Below the pieces are notes generated by a model, which ran no database searches, was not told the DNA's origin, and was given only the letters and a program-made list of their open reading frames with translations. Below are positions 33,410-46,495 of a DNA stretch of 64,000 nt, one piece after another (positions within the stretch are counted from its first letter, which is position 1; each line of letters opens with the position of its first letter). The DNA comes from Enterococcus_D sp050529585 (GTDB taxonomy: Bacteria; Bacillota; Bacilli; Lactobacillales; Enterococcaceae). The DNA is taken from positions 2,108,001 to 2,172,000 of the forward strand of contig NZ_CP172882.1 of the NCBI RefSeq assembly GCF_050529585.1, given 5' to 3'. A program made the position numbers and the translations under genes.

Positions 33410-35422
33410 TTGAAAAAACAAACCCAGATGTATTATGGTGCAGATTACAATCCTGAGCAATGGTCAAAAGATGTTATTTTAGAAGATATGACACTGATGA
33501 AACAAGCTGGCGTCAATTACGTGAGTATCAATATTTTTGGTTGGGTATCCCTCCAACCAAATGAATCAACCTTTGATTTTGCGTTTCTTGATTGGTTGAT
33601 CGATTTATTATATCAGAACGAAATAATGATTGATCTGGCTAACGGTACCGCTTCTCCTCCTGCATGGCTGGTAAACAAATACCCAGATATGATGCCGATG
33701 ACTATTCATGGCAATCGTTTGGTACACGGCTCAAGACAGCATTACTGCCCGACTTCAGAGACTTATCGACACTATGCGGCAGTATTGTCTGCAGAAGTGG
33801 CCAAAAGATACCATGACCATCCTGGAATCGTCATGTGGCATATCAACAACGAATATACTTGTCATATCCATGAGTGCTATTGCGCTCGATGCCGCACTAG
33901 ATTCCAACAATGGTTAGAAGATAAATACCAAACGATCGATGCATTGAATACTGCATGGTCAACGAAATTTTGGAGTCAAAGCTATAGGGAGTGGCATGAA
34001 ATCTTCTTGCCTGAACAAATGCCAACCTTCAAAAATCCCGCACAACAATTGGATTATGCACGCTTTATTTCAGCGATGAACCTTGAAATTTACTTGATTG
34101 AAAAAGAAGCAATCGCTACCTACTCAAAAAATATACCATTCATGACGAACCTTATGGGGTTACATAAATATGTAGACGGTTTCAAATGGGCTCCTGAAAT
34201 GGATGTTGTGAGTTGGAACACATACCCAAATCCTTTTAGTCCGATGCCCTACCCTCAATTTCTAGCCAATGACCTAACCCGCAGCCTTAAGAAAAAGCCG
34301 TTTTTGATCATGGAACAAGCCCCAAGTGCCGTAAACTGGCGGGAAGTCAACGGGAGAAAAAAAGCTGGTCAAATGCGCTTGTGGAGTTATGAAGCGATTG
34401 CTCATGGCTCTGATGGGATCATGTTCTTTCAATGGCGGCAATCAAGGGGCGGCGCTGAGAAATTCCATAGCGCAGTTGTCCCACATGGTCAACCTGCTGA
34501 GAGTCGTGTCTTCAAAGAATGCTGTCAGTTAGGCAATGAACTAAAAGAATTGCAGGAAGTGGTTGGTACACAATTCATGGCGGACGTAGCTGTAGTTTTC
34601 GATTGGGAAAACTGGTGGGCGCTGGAACTTGATGCAAAACCACGTTCATTAAAATATATTCATCAAATGAGCCGTTTATACGAAGCTTTGAGGGATTTGA
34701 ATGTAACTGTCGACTTTGTCCACCCAGATGAAGATATCAGCGCCTATCGCTTTGTGATTGCACCAAATCTATATTCAGCCCATCAATCGTTTGGTAAGAA
34801 AATCAATAATTACGTGGCCAATGGTGGTGTTTTCTTGACCAATTTCTTCAGCGGTATCGTCAATGAAAATGATCAAGTATATTTAGGCGGTTACCCTGGC
34901 CTCTTTAAAGAGACACTAGGCATTACTGTCGAAGAATTCTCCCCTTTAAAAGAAACTATGCACGGAAAAATCACCTTTGACCAGCACACATTCACAAGTA
35001 ATTTATGGGAAGAAGTCATTCATTTAGATCAAGCAACGTCATTTGGATATTTCGCCAATGATGACTTGAAAGACTCCCCTGCGATCACAGTGAATCATTA
35101 TGGTGACGGGTATGCTTATTATATTGGCACTGAATTAGCACCATCAGATTTGTCACTCGTATTAGCAAAAATTTTCCATGACAATCATCTAGAAAAAACA
35201 GCATTAAGATTTATAGCAGCAGATACGCCAGTGTCTGTGACTTGCCGCAAAGGTAAGGACTACACCTTGCTCTTCTTGATCAACCATACAGATAACAACG
35301 AAAAAATCGTACTAAAAAATCAAGGGTATTCTCTTCTCGATGGCCAAAGGGTCAATACTATCGATGTCCCTGCTAAAGACGTGCAGATAATTAAACTTAT
35401 GGCTAATGCCGATAACAAATGA
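33410..35422 (+). CDS. GH42 beta-galactosidase
   Basis: A 670-residue glycoside hydrolase family 42 enzyme that releases galactose from beta-galactosides; the lack of a signal peptide makes it cytoplasmic. It begins with the family motif YYGADYNPEQW. The acid/base is Glu148 (WHINNEYTC) and the nucleophile Glu302 (LIMEQAPSAVNW). The Cys cluster of the trimer's metal site is present (Cys113, 151, 156, 158, 161). A trimerization domain follows at about 385-600. The start is TTG with GAGGTG seven bases before. No transporter or regulator is adjacent. Terminator at 35437-35472. Confidence 0.92.
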   Translation: MKKQTQMYYGADYNPEQWSKDVILEDMTLMKQAGVNYVSINIFGWVSLQPNESTFDFAFLDWLIDLLYQNEIMIDLANGTASPPAWLVNKYPDMMPMTIHGNRLVHGSRQHYCPTSETYRHYAAVLSAEVAKRYHDHPGIVMWHINNEYTCHIHECYCARCRTRFQQWLEDKYQTIDALNTAWSTKFWSQSYREWHEIFLPEQMPTFKNPAQQLDYARFISAMNLEIYLIEKEAIATYSKNIPFMTNLMGLHKYVDGFKWAPEMDVVSWNTYPNPFSPMPYPQFLANDLTRSLKKKPFLIMEQAPSAVNWREVNGRKKAGQMRLWSYEAIAHGSDGIMFFQWRQSRGGAEKFHSAVVPHGQPAESRVFKECCQLGNELKELQEVVGTQFMADVAVVFDWENWWALELDAKPRSLKYIHQMSRLYEALRDLNVTVDFVHPDEDISAYRFVIAPNLYSAHQSFGKKINNYVANGGVFLTNFFSGIVNENDQVYLGGYPGLFKETLGITVEEFSPLKETMHGKITFDQHTFTSNLWEEVIHLDQATSFGYFANDDLKDSPAITVNHYGDGYAYYIGTELAPSDLSLVLAKIFHDNHLEKTALRFIAADTPVSVTCRKGKDYTLLFLINHTDNNEKIVLKNQGYSLLDGQRVNTIDVPAKDVQIIKLMANADNK

Positions 35423-35436
35423 TTGGCATGTATTGT

Positions 35437-35477
35437 AAGCCAATTGGAAATTGCCTACTTTCCAATTGGCTTTTTAG
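35437..35477 (+). terminator. Terminator of the beta-galactosidase gene
   Basis: A 14-bp stem, AAGCCAATTGGAAA / TTTCCAATTGGCTT (35437-35450 with 35459-35472), followed by TTTT. Confidence 0.88.
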
Positions 35478-35496
35478 ATTCGACTATATTCAAAGT

Positions 35497-35535
35497 CAAA
35501 AAAAATATACCTTTCTTCTAAGAAGAAAGGTATAT
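35497..35535 (-). terminator. Terminator of the rRNA-tRNA operon
   Basis: On the minus strand ATATACCTTTCTTC pairs with GAAGAAAGGTATAT around 35520, followed by a run of T (35505-35498). It lies just past tRNA-Leu, the last gene of the operon. Confidence 0.8.
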
Positions 35536-35541
35536 CATCGA

Positions 35542-35626
35542 TACCGGCGGCCGGGGTCGAACCGGCACGCCCTCAACGGGCACTGGATTTTGAGTCCAGC
35601 GCGTCTGCCAATTCCGCCACGCCGGC
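35542..35626 (-). tRNA. tRNA-Leu(CAA)
   Basis: Anticodon stem-loop CTGGA-CTCAAAA-TCCAG gives anticodon CAA. It has the long variable arm of Leu tRNAs and an acceptor stem GCCGGCG/CGCCGGT. The last tRNA of the operon. Confidence 0.93.
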
Positions 35627-35653
35627 ATGTTGAAAGTGTATAATTTAGTACGA

Positions 35654-35724
<71 letters not shown>

Positions 35725-35766
35725 ATTATACTATTGTTGCTTTATACAATCAAGAAAAGATTGTAA

Positions 35767-35838
35767 CTGGGGTAGCTGGATTCGAACCAACGCATGACGG
35801 AGTCAAAGTCCGTTGCCTTACCGCTTGGCTATACCCCA
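35767..35838 (-). tRNA. tRNA-Gln(TTG)
   Basis: Acceptor TGGGGTA/TACCCCA with discriminator G; anticodon loop CTTTGAC gives TTG. Confidence 0.93.
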
Positions 35839-35849
35839 AAATTGAAAAG

Positions 35850-35923
35850 GGCGAATGATGGGAATCGAACCCACGAATGCCGGAGCCACAATCCGGTGCG
35901 TTAACCACTTCGCCACATCCGCC
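35850..35923 (-). tRNA. tRNA-His(GTG)
   Basis: Anticodon loop TTGTGGC gives GTG. The extra 5' G opposite C73, the identity mark of His tRNA, is encoded. Confidence 0.92.
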
Positions 35924-35955
35924 GTGATGTGAAAATTGCTTAAAATATATAATGG

Positions 35956-36026
35956 CAGGGGCAGCAGGAATTGAACCCACACTAACGGTTTTGGAGACCG
36001 CTGTTCTACCTTTAAACTATGCCCCT
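35956..36026 (-). tRNA. tRNA-Trp(CCA)
   Basis: Acceptor AGGGGCA/TGCCCCT with discriminator G; anticodon loop CTCCAAA gives CCA. Confidence 0.93.
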
Positions 36027-36031
36027 ATGAA

Positions 36032-36112
36032 TGGAGGAGAGTGGATTCGAACCACTGAACCCTAAGGAACGGATTTACAGTCCGTCGCGTTTAGCCACTT
36101 CGCTACTCCTCC
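36032..36112 (-). tRNA. tRNA-Tyr(GTA)
   Basis: Anticodon loop CTGTAAA gives GTA; the long variable arm fits bacterial tRNA-Tyr. Confidence 0.93.
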
Positions 36113-36116
36113 ATGG

Positions 36117-36189
36117 TGGCGCGGGACAGAATCGAACTGCCGACACATGGAGCTTCAATCCATTGCTCTACCAACTGAGCTACCGAGCC
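36117..36189 (-). tRNA. tRNA-Phe(GAA) with an acceptor-stem mismatch
   Basis: Anticodon loop TTGAAGC gives GAA, and the T-arm is normal. The acceptor reads GGCTCGG on the 5' side but CCGCGCC on the 3' side, leaving a T4-C69 mismatch where a T-A pair is expected. It may be a real variant or a sequence error. Confidence 0.9.
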
Positions 36190-36225
36190 ATATAAGTATA
36201 TGTTTTTTTACAAAAATAATGAAAA

Positions 36226-36299
36226 CGGTCTGGACGGGACTCGAACCCGCGACCTCCTGCGTGACAGGCAGGCATTCTAACCAACTGAACTACCAAACC
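36226..36299 (-). tRNA. tRNA-Asp(GTC)
   Basis: Acceptor GGTTTGG/CCAGACC with G-U pairs; anticodon loop CTGTCAC gives GTC. Confidence 0.93.
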
Positions 36300-36303
36300 G
36301 TAA

Positions 36304-36376
36304 TGGGGGTTAACGGGTTCGAACCGCTGACCCTCTGCTTGTAAGGCAGATGCTCTCCCAGCTGAGCTAAACCCCC
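36304..36376 (-). tRNA. tRNA-Val(TAC)
   Basis: Acceptor GGGGGTT/AACCCCC; anticodon loop CTTACAA gives TAC. Confidence 0.93.
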
Positions 36377-36398
36377 GTGGGTGTTCATTATATTGTAA

Positions 36399-36470
36399 TG
36401 ATCCGTACGGGACTCGAACCCGTGTTACCGCCGTGAAAGGGCGGTGTCTTAACCACTTGACCAACGGACC
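36399..36470 (-). tRNA. tRNA-Glu(TTC)
   Basis: Acceptor GGTCCGT/ACGGATC; anticodon loop CTTTCAC gives TTC. Confidence 0.93.
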
Positions 36471-36480
36471 AATGTTTAAA

Positions 36481-36569
36481 CGGAGAGTAAGGGATTCGAA
36501 CCCTTGAGACAGCGTTAGCCATCTACATGATTTCCAATCATGCTCCTTCGGCCACTCGGACAACTCTCC
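36481..36569 (-). tRNA. tRNA-Ser(GGA)
   Basis: Anticodon loop TTGGAAA gives GGA; the long variable arm is typical of Ser tRNA. Confidence 0.93.
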
Positions 36570-36616
36570 AGGCGTAAAGAAGCTCAATACCCTTGTTTTG
36601 TTTCTCTATTAGAGAA

Positions 36617-36690
36617 CTCCGGCAGTAGGACTCGAACCTACGACATCATGATTAACAGTCATGCGCTACTACCAACTGAGCTATGCCGGA
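36617..36690 (-). tRNA. tRNA-Asn(GTT)
   Basis: Acceptor TCCGGCA/TGCCGGA with discriminator G; anticodon loop CTGTTAA gives GTT. It is the first tRNA after 5S rRNA, 8 bases away. Confidence 0.93.
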
Positions 36691-36698
36691 ATGATACA

Positions 36699-36814
36699 GC
36701 GTGGCGACGTCCTACTCTCACAAAGGGAAACCCTTCACTACAATCGGCGCTAAGAAGCTTAACTTCTGTGTTCGGCATGGTTACAGGTGTATCCTTCTTG
36801 CTATCGCCACCACA
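36699..36814 (-). rRNA. rrf: 5S ribosomal RNA
   Basis: About 116 bases, starting TGTGGTGGCGATAGC and ending GACGTCGCCACGC on the minus strand, with the two ends pairing as helix I. It is in the normal place between 23S and the tRNA cluster. Confidence 0.95.
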
Positions 36815-36891
36815 CTATTCAATTGAGTAAGTGTTGCTCACTCAAAACTGGATTGAAGAATCAAAACTCTTTCCGAGTTTTACTTTTACTT

Positions 36892-39804
<2,913 letters not shown>

Positions 39805-39982
39805 TTTGACCTTACGGTCGGTTTTTCAAGCACTTCTTCTAGCGATAGAAGGTTACTTGACTAAAATAAGCGTTGAACTTATTAAAAAACTCTTTTTTTG
39901 TTCAACTCGGTGTGTGTTACTTGTTTTGATTTCTTCAATATCCAGTTTTCAATGAACAATACATAACGACCAATGTCGTTAA

Positions 39983-40055
39983 TGGAGCCTAGCGGGATCG
40001 AACCGCTGACCTCCTGCGTGCAAAGCAGGCGCTCTCCCAGCTGAGCTAAGGCCCC
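39983..40055 (-). tRNA. tRNA-Ala(TGC) in the 16S-23S spacer
   Basis: Acceptor GGGGCCT; anticodon loop TTTGCAC gives TGC. A single tRNA-Ala in this spacer is usual for enterococcal operons. Confidence 0.95.
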
Positions 40056-40125
40056 GGGTATTTACTTGAGAGTAGACCTCTCAAAACTGAACAAAGGCAA
40101 ACGATGTGTAGTCTTCCGAAATATT

Positions 40126-41690
<1,565 letters not shown>

Positions 41691-41856
41691 GATTTGTTTG
41701 AACGATCCAAAGGATCGTTAAGCTCATAAAAATTAACTTTTGCTAGCTATTGCTTGCATGTATTTGCTTCATATAATGAAGCGTCCTACACATTGGTTCG
41801 TTTGCTTGCTTTGTTCAGTTTTCAAAGGTCTACGTTGTTGCGTTAGCAACTTTTAT

Positions 41857-41885
41857 ATCATATCAGAGTGACAAGTGATTGTCAA
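41857..41885 (-). promoter_or_regulatory. rrn promoter P1 (nearest 16S)
   Basis: Minus strand: TTGACA (41885-41880), 17-base spacer, TATGAT (41862-41857). About 170 bases before mature 16S. Confidence 0.85.
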
Positions 41886-41951
41886 CACTTTTTATAAAAG
41901 TTTTTTCAGAAGATGTTATTTAATTTCAACATCATTCACAACGACTTAATT

Positions 41952-41980
41952 ATCATATCACTTGAAACGTTATTTGTCAA
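41952..41980 (-). promoter_or_regulatory. rrn promoter P2
   Basis: Minus strand: TTGACA (41980-41975), 17-base spacer, TATGAT (41957-41952). Its boxes and the adjoining AAGTGA are identical to those near P1, so the two look duplicated. Confidence 0.82.
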
Positions 41981-42047
41981 ACACTTTTTTGATAAAGTTT
42001 TTTGATTTAAACGCATTTAGAAGTGATTTGTTTTTTATGACTTTGTT

Positions 42048-42076
42048 ATAATAACACTTGTAAAATCATTCGTCAA
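42048..42076 (-). promoter_or_regulatory. rrn promoter P3 (most distal)
   Basis: Minus strand: TTGACG (42076-42071), 17-base spacer, TATTAT (42053-42048). Spaced about 95 bases from P2, as P2 is from P1. Confidence 0.7.
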
Positions 42077-42083
42077 TATCTTT

Positions 42084-42278
42084 TTTGAAAAAGATTGAAG
42101 AAAAATTTATGACCACTGCGTTAACAAAGACAAGTAATAATATAGCAATTCTAACCAGAAAAATCAACTAAAATCACAGTCTTTTTTTGAATAATTTTTA
42201 TACGCGAATCTTTCCTCTTTTTTATCATGTATTGTTCGCTTAATCAGTCATCCACACTGTTTTAGACCTTGCTTTTTG
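42084..42278. other. Intergenic stretch upstream of the rRNA promoters
   Basis: AT-rich sequence between csrS and the rRNA operon. No ORF with a good start and no hairpin is evident; A/T tracts near P3 could act as UP-type upstream elements. Confidence 0.4.
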
Positions 42279-42323
42279 TAAAAAAAACAAGAGAACGCTA
42301 TTTATCAAATCAGCGTTCTCTTG
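42279..42323 (-). terminator. Terminator of csrRS, overlapping the csrS stop
   Basis: Minus strand: CAAGAGAACGCT (42323-42312) pairs perfectly with AGCGTTCTCTTG (42299-42288), followed by TTTTTTT. The 5' arm is inside the last codons of csrS. Confidence 0.88.
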
Positions 42324-43833
42324 ATTCTCTATCCTCTGATGTCAGAATTGGTATCTTGATTCTAAAAATAGTCCCTTGACCAACTACACTCTCTGCTGTG
42401 ATTTTACCTTTGTAACTTGCCAATAATTGTTTGGCAATCGATAATCCAAGACCATTTCCGCCTTTTGTTCGTGCACGAGCTTTATCTACTCGATAAAACC
42501 GATTGAATATCTTCTCTAAATCTTCCGCAGTGATTCCTTCACCAAAATCTTGAATGGCGATCATAAATTGATCACGCTCTTTGGATATTGATAAATGGAC
42601 TTCCTTGCGCTCAGTCGAATATTTGACTGCATTGTCCAAGACAATAATAATGATTTGTTCAAAATGATTCCGATAAATCTTCAAAATCAATTCATGATAT
42701 AAGTCATCATCTAACGTAAAAACAAAATCAGGGTACAATATCTTGAAATTGTTAAACACTTGATAAACCACTTCTTTGGCTTTGGTCGTTTCATTCCCAT
42801 AATGTACATCCACTTGCTCTGCCCGAGAGAGATCAAGCATTTCTTGCACCAATGTTTTCATACGGCTGATTTCTTGCAAACTAGCTGAAAGAGATTCATC
42901 TAAAATTTCCGGGTCATCTTTTCCCCAGCGCTGTAAAAGATTCATATGCCCTTCAATGATTGCAACTGGTGTGCGCAATTCATGTGATACATCCTCCACA
43001 AAGCGCTCTTGTTGTTCAATATAAGAACGCATACGATCAAGCATTTCATTAAAGATGTCTGCTAAATCTGATAATTCATCGTTGGAGTTTAGCTCTGGCA
43101 TATGGACAGTCGATTGAGGATTTTTGCGGACGGTTTCCATTGTATCTCGCAGCACTTTCAACGGTTGCAGGAAATACGCAGATAAAAAGAAACCTAATAC
43201 ACTACTCAGTATCAAAGAAACAATTTCCAAAATGATCAACGTCAGCAGTAACTTACTGCGAATCTCATAAAACGAGGTCAACTCATAAAATGTTTGGGCA
43301 TAGCCTACTTTTTCTCTTGTCTCTTTAGAATAAATGGGCTGGATCGATAAGAAACCAGTGATTCCATCAAGCGTGACGATAGTAGGTGCTTTACGTTCGA
43401 TATCGATCAATGCCAAATCGTTCTCATGGGTTTTGAAAACCAAATCTTGGCTAAGATTATAAACAAATAAACTTAATGATGACTGCCCTAGCTCCGAAAT
43501 AAATGAATCGATTTTCATCAGATTTCCATCGATCGTAGATGTTCTATCATAGATACTGGTTTCCCCGGTATCATTCTTTGTCAAATTACGATACGTACGT
43601 ACCAATGTCAATTCTTGGTCTGAATTTGCCAAACGTGAAGCCACCTCAGACATTGTTCGTTCGACGTTATTCTCTTCTTTGGCCACGATCAGATTGACAG
43701 AAGTTTTATAAGTAATGACCGCGAAAATAGTAAAGACAACGAATATAAAGAAAGAACTAGCGAAGGCCCACTTCACTGTTAAAGAAGGCCCCTTCAGTTC
43801 TCTTAATCTTTTCATTCCATTTTTTAGGTTCAC
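42310..43833 (-). CDS. csrS: CsrS-type sensor histidine kinase
   Basis: A 507-residue membrane sensor kinase. Helix 1 is at about 23-45 and helix 2 at 194-222, with a roughly 150-residue extracellular sensor between. HAMP covers about 220-272, the phospho-acceptor is His284 (FVEDVSHELRTPV), and the ATPase domain has DNAVKYS, IQDFGEGI and GGNGLGLSI. It partners the adjacent CsrR (CovR-like) regulator. The start is a GTG overlapping the csrR stop (GTGA); an ATG six codons in (43815) is an alternative. The stimulus is unknown. Confidence 0.85.
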   Translation of the reverse strand: MNLKNGMKRLRELKGPSLTVKWAFASSFFIFVVFTIFAVITYKTSVNLIVAKEENNVERTMSEVASRLANSDQELTLVRTYRNLTKNDTGETSIYDRTSTIDGNLMKIDSFISELGQSSLSLFVYNLSQDLVFKTHENDLALIDIERKAPTIVTLDGITGFLSIQPIYSKETREKVGYAQTFYELTSFYEIRSKLLLTLIILEIVSLILSSVLGFFLSAYFLQPLKVLRDTMETVRKNPQSTVHMPELNSNDELSDLADIFNEMLDRMRSYIEQQERFVEDVSHELRTPVAIIEGHMNLLQRWGKDDPEILDESLSASLQEISRMKTLVQEMLDLSRAEQVDVHYGNETTKAKEVVYQVFNNFKILYPDFVFTLDDDLYHELILKIYRNHFEQIIIIVLDNAVKYSTERKEVHLSISKERDQFMIAIQDFGEGITAEDLEKIFNRFYRVDKARARTKGGNGLGLSIAKQLLASYKGKITAESVVGQGTIFRIKIPILTSEDRESRER

Positions 43834-44516
43834 GAGCGCATCACATATCCTGTACCACGAACTGTTTGAATATAGCTTTCTTCCCCTGGTACATCGATTT
43901 TATTTCTTAGGTAACGGATATAGACATCAACCACATTGGTCTCAACTTCTGTCTCATACCCCCATACTTTATTTAACAATACATCACGTGCTAATACAAC
44001 ATTGACGTTCTCCATCAATGTCAGCAACAATTCGTATTCCCGTTTGGTTAATTCGATGACATCTGTGCCACGACGAACAACCCGATTCTCTTTTTCGATC
44101 GTTAAATCACGATATGTGATCGTTGTTTGTTTTGCCACGTTTTTATCGCCTTCGATATCGATTCGGCGCAATAAAGCTCTCAGACGCGCCAACAATTCTT
44201 CGATTGCAAAAGGTTTGACGATATAATCATCCGCACCATGATCCAACCCCGATACGCGATCAATGACAGAATCTCTTGCGGTCATCATGATGATTGGCGT
44301 ATTTTTACTTTGACGGACACGACGACAGACTTCAAGTCCGTTCAATTCTGGCAGCATCAAATCTAGCAAGATCGCATCCCACTCATTATTCAACGCCGCA
44401 TCTAGCCCTGTTCGGCCATTATAATGAACCTCTGTATTGTAACCTTCATGTTTTAATTCTAATTCCACAAATCGAGCTAAGTTCTTTTCATCTTCAATGA
44501 TTAGAATATTACTCAT
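43830..44516 (-). CDS. csrR: CsrR/CovR-type response regulator
   Basis: A 228-residue OmpR-family regulator. Receiver domain with phospho-acceptor Asp52 (AILLDLMLPELNG), the conserved MMTARDS and KPFAIEELLAR; C-terminal winged helix ends ESYIQTVRGTGYVMRS. By memory it is strikingly like streptococcal CsrR/CovR (ILIIEDEKNLARFV, TNVVDVYIRYLR), a regulator of capsule and virulence genes in streptococci. AAAGGAG precedes the ATG. It sits next to gnd, as in other enterococci. Confidence 0.85.
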   Translation of the reverse strand: MSNILIIEDEKNLARFVELELKHEGYNTEVHYNGRTGLDAALNNEWDAILLDLMLPELNGLEVCRRVRQSKNTPIIMMTARDSVIDRVSGLDHGADDYIVKPFAIEELLARLRALLRRIDIEGDKNVAKQTTITYRDLTIEKENRVVRRGTDVIELTKREYELLLTLMENVNVVLARDVLLNKVWGYETEVETNVVDVYIRYLRNKIDVPGEESYIQTVRGTGYVMRS

Positions 44517-44587
44517 GATTGATAGCTCCTTTATTGGTTATTTCTGCTTAAATATCAGACATTATCTGTCTTATTTTAGCATGTATC

Positions 44588-44637
44588 TAAAAAATAAAAA
44601 AGAGATTGACCAAAAGTTCTCACTTTTGGCCCTTCTC
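44588..44637 (-). terminator. Terminator of gnd
   Basis: Minus strand: GCCAAAAGT-GAGA-ACTTTTGGT, reinforced by an outer AGAG/CTCT pairing, followed by TTTTTTATTTTTT. Confidence 0.85.
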
Positions 44638-44658
44638 TTCCTTGAAACGAGCAAATGC

Positions 44659-46080
44659 TTACGCTTCGTCATACCAAGAATAATGGAAAATACCTTCTTT
44701 GTCTGTACGTTCATACGTATGTGCGCCAAAGTAATCCCGTTGTGCTTGGATCAAATTAGCTGGTAAGCGATCTGAGCGGTAAGAATCAAAGTAAGCGATC
44801 GCTGAAGAGAACGTAGGAACTGGTACACCCGCTTGAACAGCATATGCAACCACTTCACGTACTGATTGTTGATATCTTTTTGTAATATCGATGAAGTACT
44901 CATCCAATAACAAGTTTTCGATATCTGGATCTTTGTCATAAGCATCCGTGATTTTTTGTAAAAATTGTGCACGAATGATACAACCAGCACGCCAAATTTT
45001 TGCAATTTCACCAAATGGCAGATCCCAATCATATTCTTTTGAAGCTGTACGCAATTGTGCAAAGCCTTGGGCATAGCTCATGATTTTGCTAAAGTACAAC
45101 GCTTCGCGGATTTTGTTGATAAATGCTTCTTTGTCACCTTCAAAAGCAACAGCTTCAGGTTTTGGCAACACTTTGCTTGCATTGACACGTTCTTCTTTAT
45201 AAGCAGAAATATAGCGGGCAAATACAGATTCTGTGATCAACGGTAGTGGGACGCCCAAATCTAAAGCACTTTGACTTGTCCATTTCCCTGTTCCTTTATT
45301 GCCAGCAGCATCAAGAATCACGTCGACGATTGGTTTTCCTGTCCCTTCATCATCTTTACGTGTCAAAATATCAGCTGTGATTTCAATCAGATAGCTATCT
45401 AGTTCACCTTTGTTCCATTCAGCAAAAATATCTGCCATTTCATCTACAGATAGCCCTAAAATATTTTGCATCAAGTCATAGGATTCAGCAATCAATTGCA
45501 TATCACCATATTCAATCCCATTGTGGACCATTTTTACATAATGCCCCGCACCATTTGGACCAATGTAAGTCACACAAGGAGCACCGTCTTCAGCTTTAGC
45601 CGAAATTTGTTCCAAAATTGGTGCCACCAATTCATAGGCTTCCTTTTGGCCCCCAGGCATGATTGAAGGCCCCTTTAAAGCACCCTCTTCCCCACCGGAT
45701 ACACCAGTACCAATAAAGTTGATCCCTGAGTTCGCCAACTCTTCATTACGGCGTACTGTATCTTTAAAGAATGTATTCCCGCCATCGATCAAAATATCAC
45801 CTTTATCTAAATGAGGCAATAATTCTTGGATCGTTGCATCTGTTGCAAAACCAGCTTTGACCATCAGCAAGATACGTCGCGGTGTTTCAATCGATTGCAC
45901 AAACTCTTCTATCGTATAAGTTGCTTTGAAATTTTTATCAGGATGCTCTTTTACTACTTCTTCGGTTTTTGAACCCGTACGGTTAAACAATGCAACAGAA
46001 TAACCACGGCTTTCAATGTTTAAGGCCAAGTTTTTGCCCATAACAGCCATACCGACAACGCCGATTTGTTGTTTTGTCAT
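44659..46080 (-). CDS. gnd: 6-phosphogluconate dehydrogenase (decarboxylating)
   Basis: A 473-residue pentose-phosphate enzyme that oxidises 6-phosphogluconate to ribulose 5-phosphate with release of CO2 and NADPH. The NADP fold is GVVGMAVMGKNLALN followed by FNRTGSKTEEV; the catalytic segment is GTGVSGGEEGALKGPSIMPGG and HYVKMVHNGIEYGDMQLI. The C-terminus is full length (GAHTYERTDKEGIFHYSW). It is a single gene with its own terminator, upstream of csrRS. Confidence 0.97.
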   Translation of the reverse strand: MTKQQIGVVGMAVMGKNLALNIESRGYSVALFNRTGSKTEEVVKEHPDKNFKATYTIEEFVQSIETPRRILLMVKAGFATDATIQELLPHLDKGDILIDGGNTFFKDTVRRNEELANSGINFIGTGVSGGEEGALKGPSIMPGGQKEAYELVAPILEQISAKAEDGAPCVTYIGPNGAGHYVKMVHNGIEYGDMQLIAESYDLMQNILGLSVDEMADIFAEWNKGELDSYLIEITADILTRKDDEGTGKPIVDVILDAAGNKGTGKWTSQSALDLGVPLPLITESVFARYISAYKEERVNASKVLPKPEAVAFEGDKEAFINKIREALYFSKIMSYAQGFAQLRTASKEYDWDLPFGEIAKIWRAGCIIRAQFLQKITDAYDKDPDIENLLLDEYFIDITKRYQQSVREVVAYAVQAGVPVPTFSSAIAYFDSYRSDRLPANLIQAQRDYFGAHTYERTDKEGIFHYSWYDEA

Positions 46081-46196
46081 CTTTCATCCTCCTAAGATTT
46101 TATTATCTTCATCATTATAGCGCAAATAGGCTTGCTTTTGAACCATTCTCTATCGAACCACAAAATTTTTTTCAGAAAAATTACAAATTAAAAAAA

Positions 46197-46236
46197 AAGA
46201 AAAAAACCACAGGCTCCATGGTTAGCCTGTGGTTTT
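46197..46236 (-). terminator. Terminator of yceD-rpmF
   Basis: Minus strand: AAAACCACAGGCT (46236-46224) pairs with AGCCTGTGGTTTT (46215-46203), followed by T-rich sequence; 24 bases past the rpmF stop. Confidence 0.88.
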
Positions 46237-46259
46237 AAAATCCTTTTTCATAAAAAGGG

Positions 46260-46439
46260 TTATGCTTCTTTTGTTGCAACGTCTTTGCCATCGTAATGAC
46301 CACAGTTTGCGCAGACATGGTGGCTTTTTTTCATTTCACCACAGTTTGCACATTCGTTCAAACCATTGATCGTCAATTTGTAATGTGTACGACGTTTTGC
46401 TTTCTTCGCTTTTGAAGTTCTTCTTGCTGGTACTGCCAT
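46260..46439 (-). CDS. rpmF: Ribosomal protein L32
   Basis: A 59-residue protein of the large ribosomal subunit. It starts MAVPARRTSKAKKAKRRTHY and keeps two zinc-binding pairs, CANC and CANC, so it is the zinc-dependent form. The ATG at 46439 has AAGGAGGTG before it; an ORF extension of ten codons upstream is not translated. It follows yceD, the conserved pairing. Confidence 0.96.
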   Translation of the reverse strand: MAVPARRTSKAKKAKRRTHYKLTINGLNECANCGEMKKSHHVCANCGHYDGKDVATKEA

Positions 46440-46495
46440 TTTGCTACACCTCCTTGTTAATGAACGCAACCTTGAGGCTGCAATTTATTCCAATC

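Noticed and set aside
33191..33460. 89-codon minus-strand frame between arcA and the beta-galactosidase gene
   Set aside because: It overlaps the galactosidase start and promoter, lacks a binding site, and the translation has no coherent domain; the terminator-like hairpin inside it is better explained on its own.
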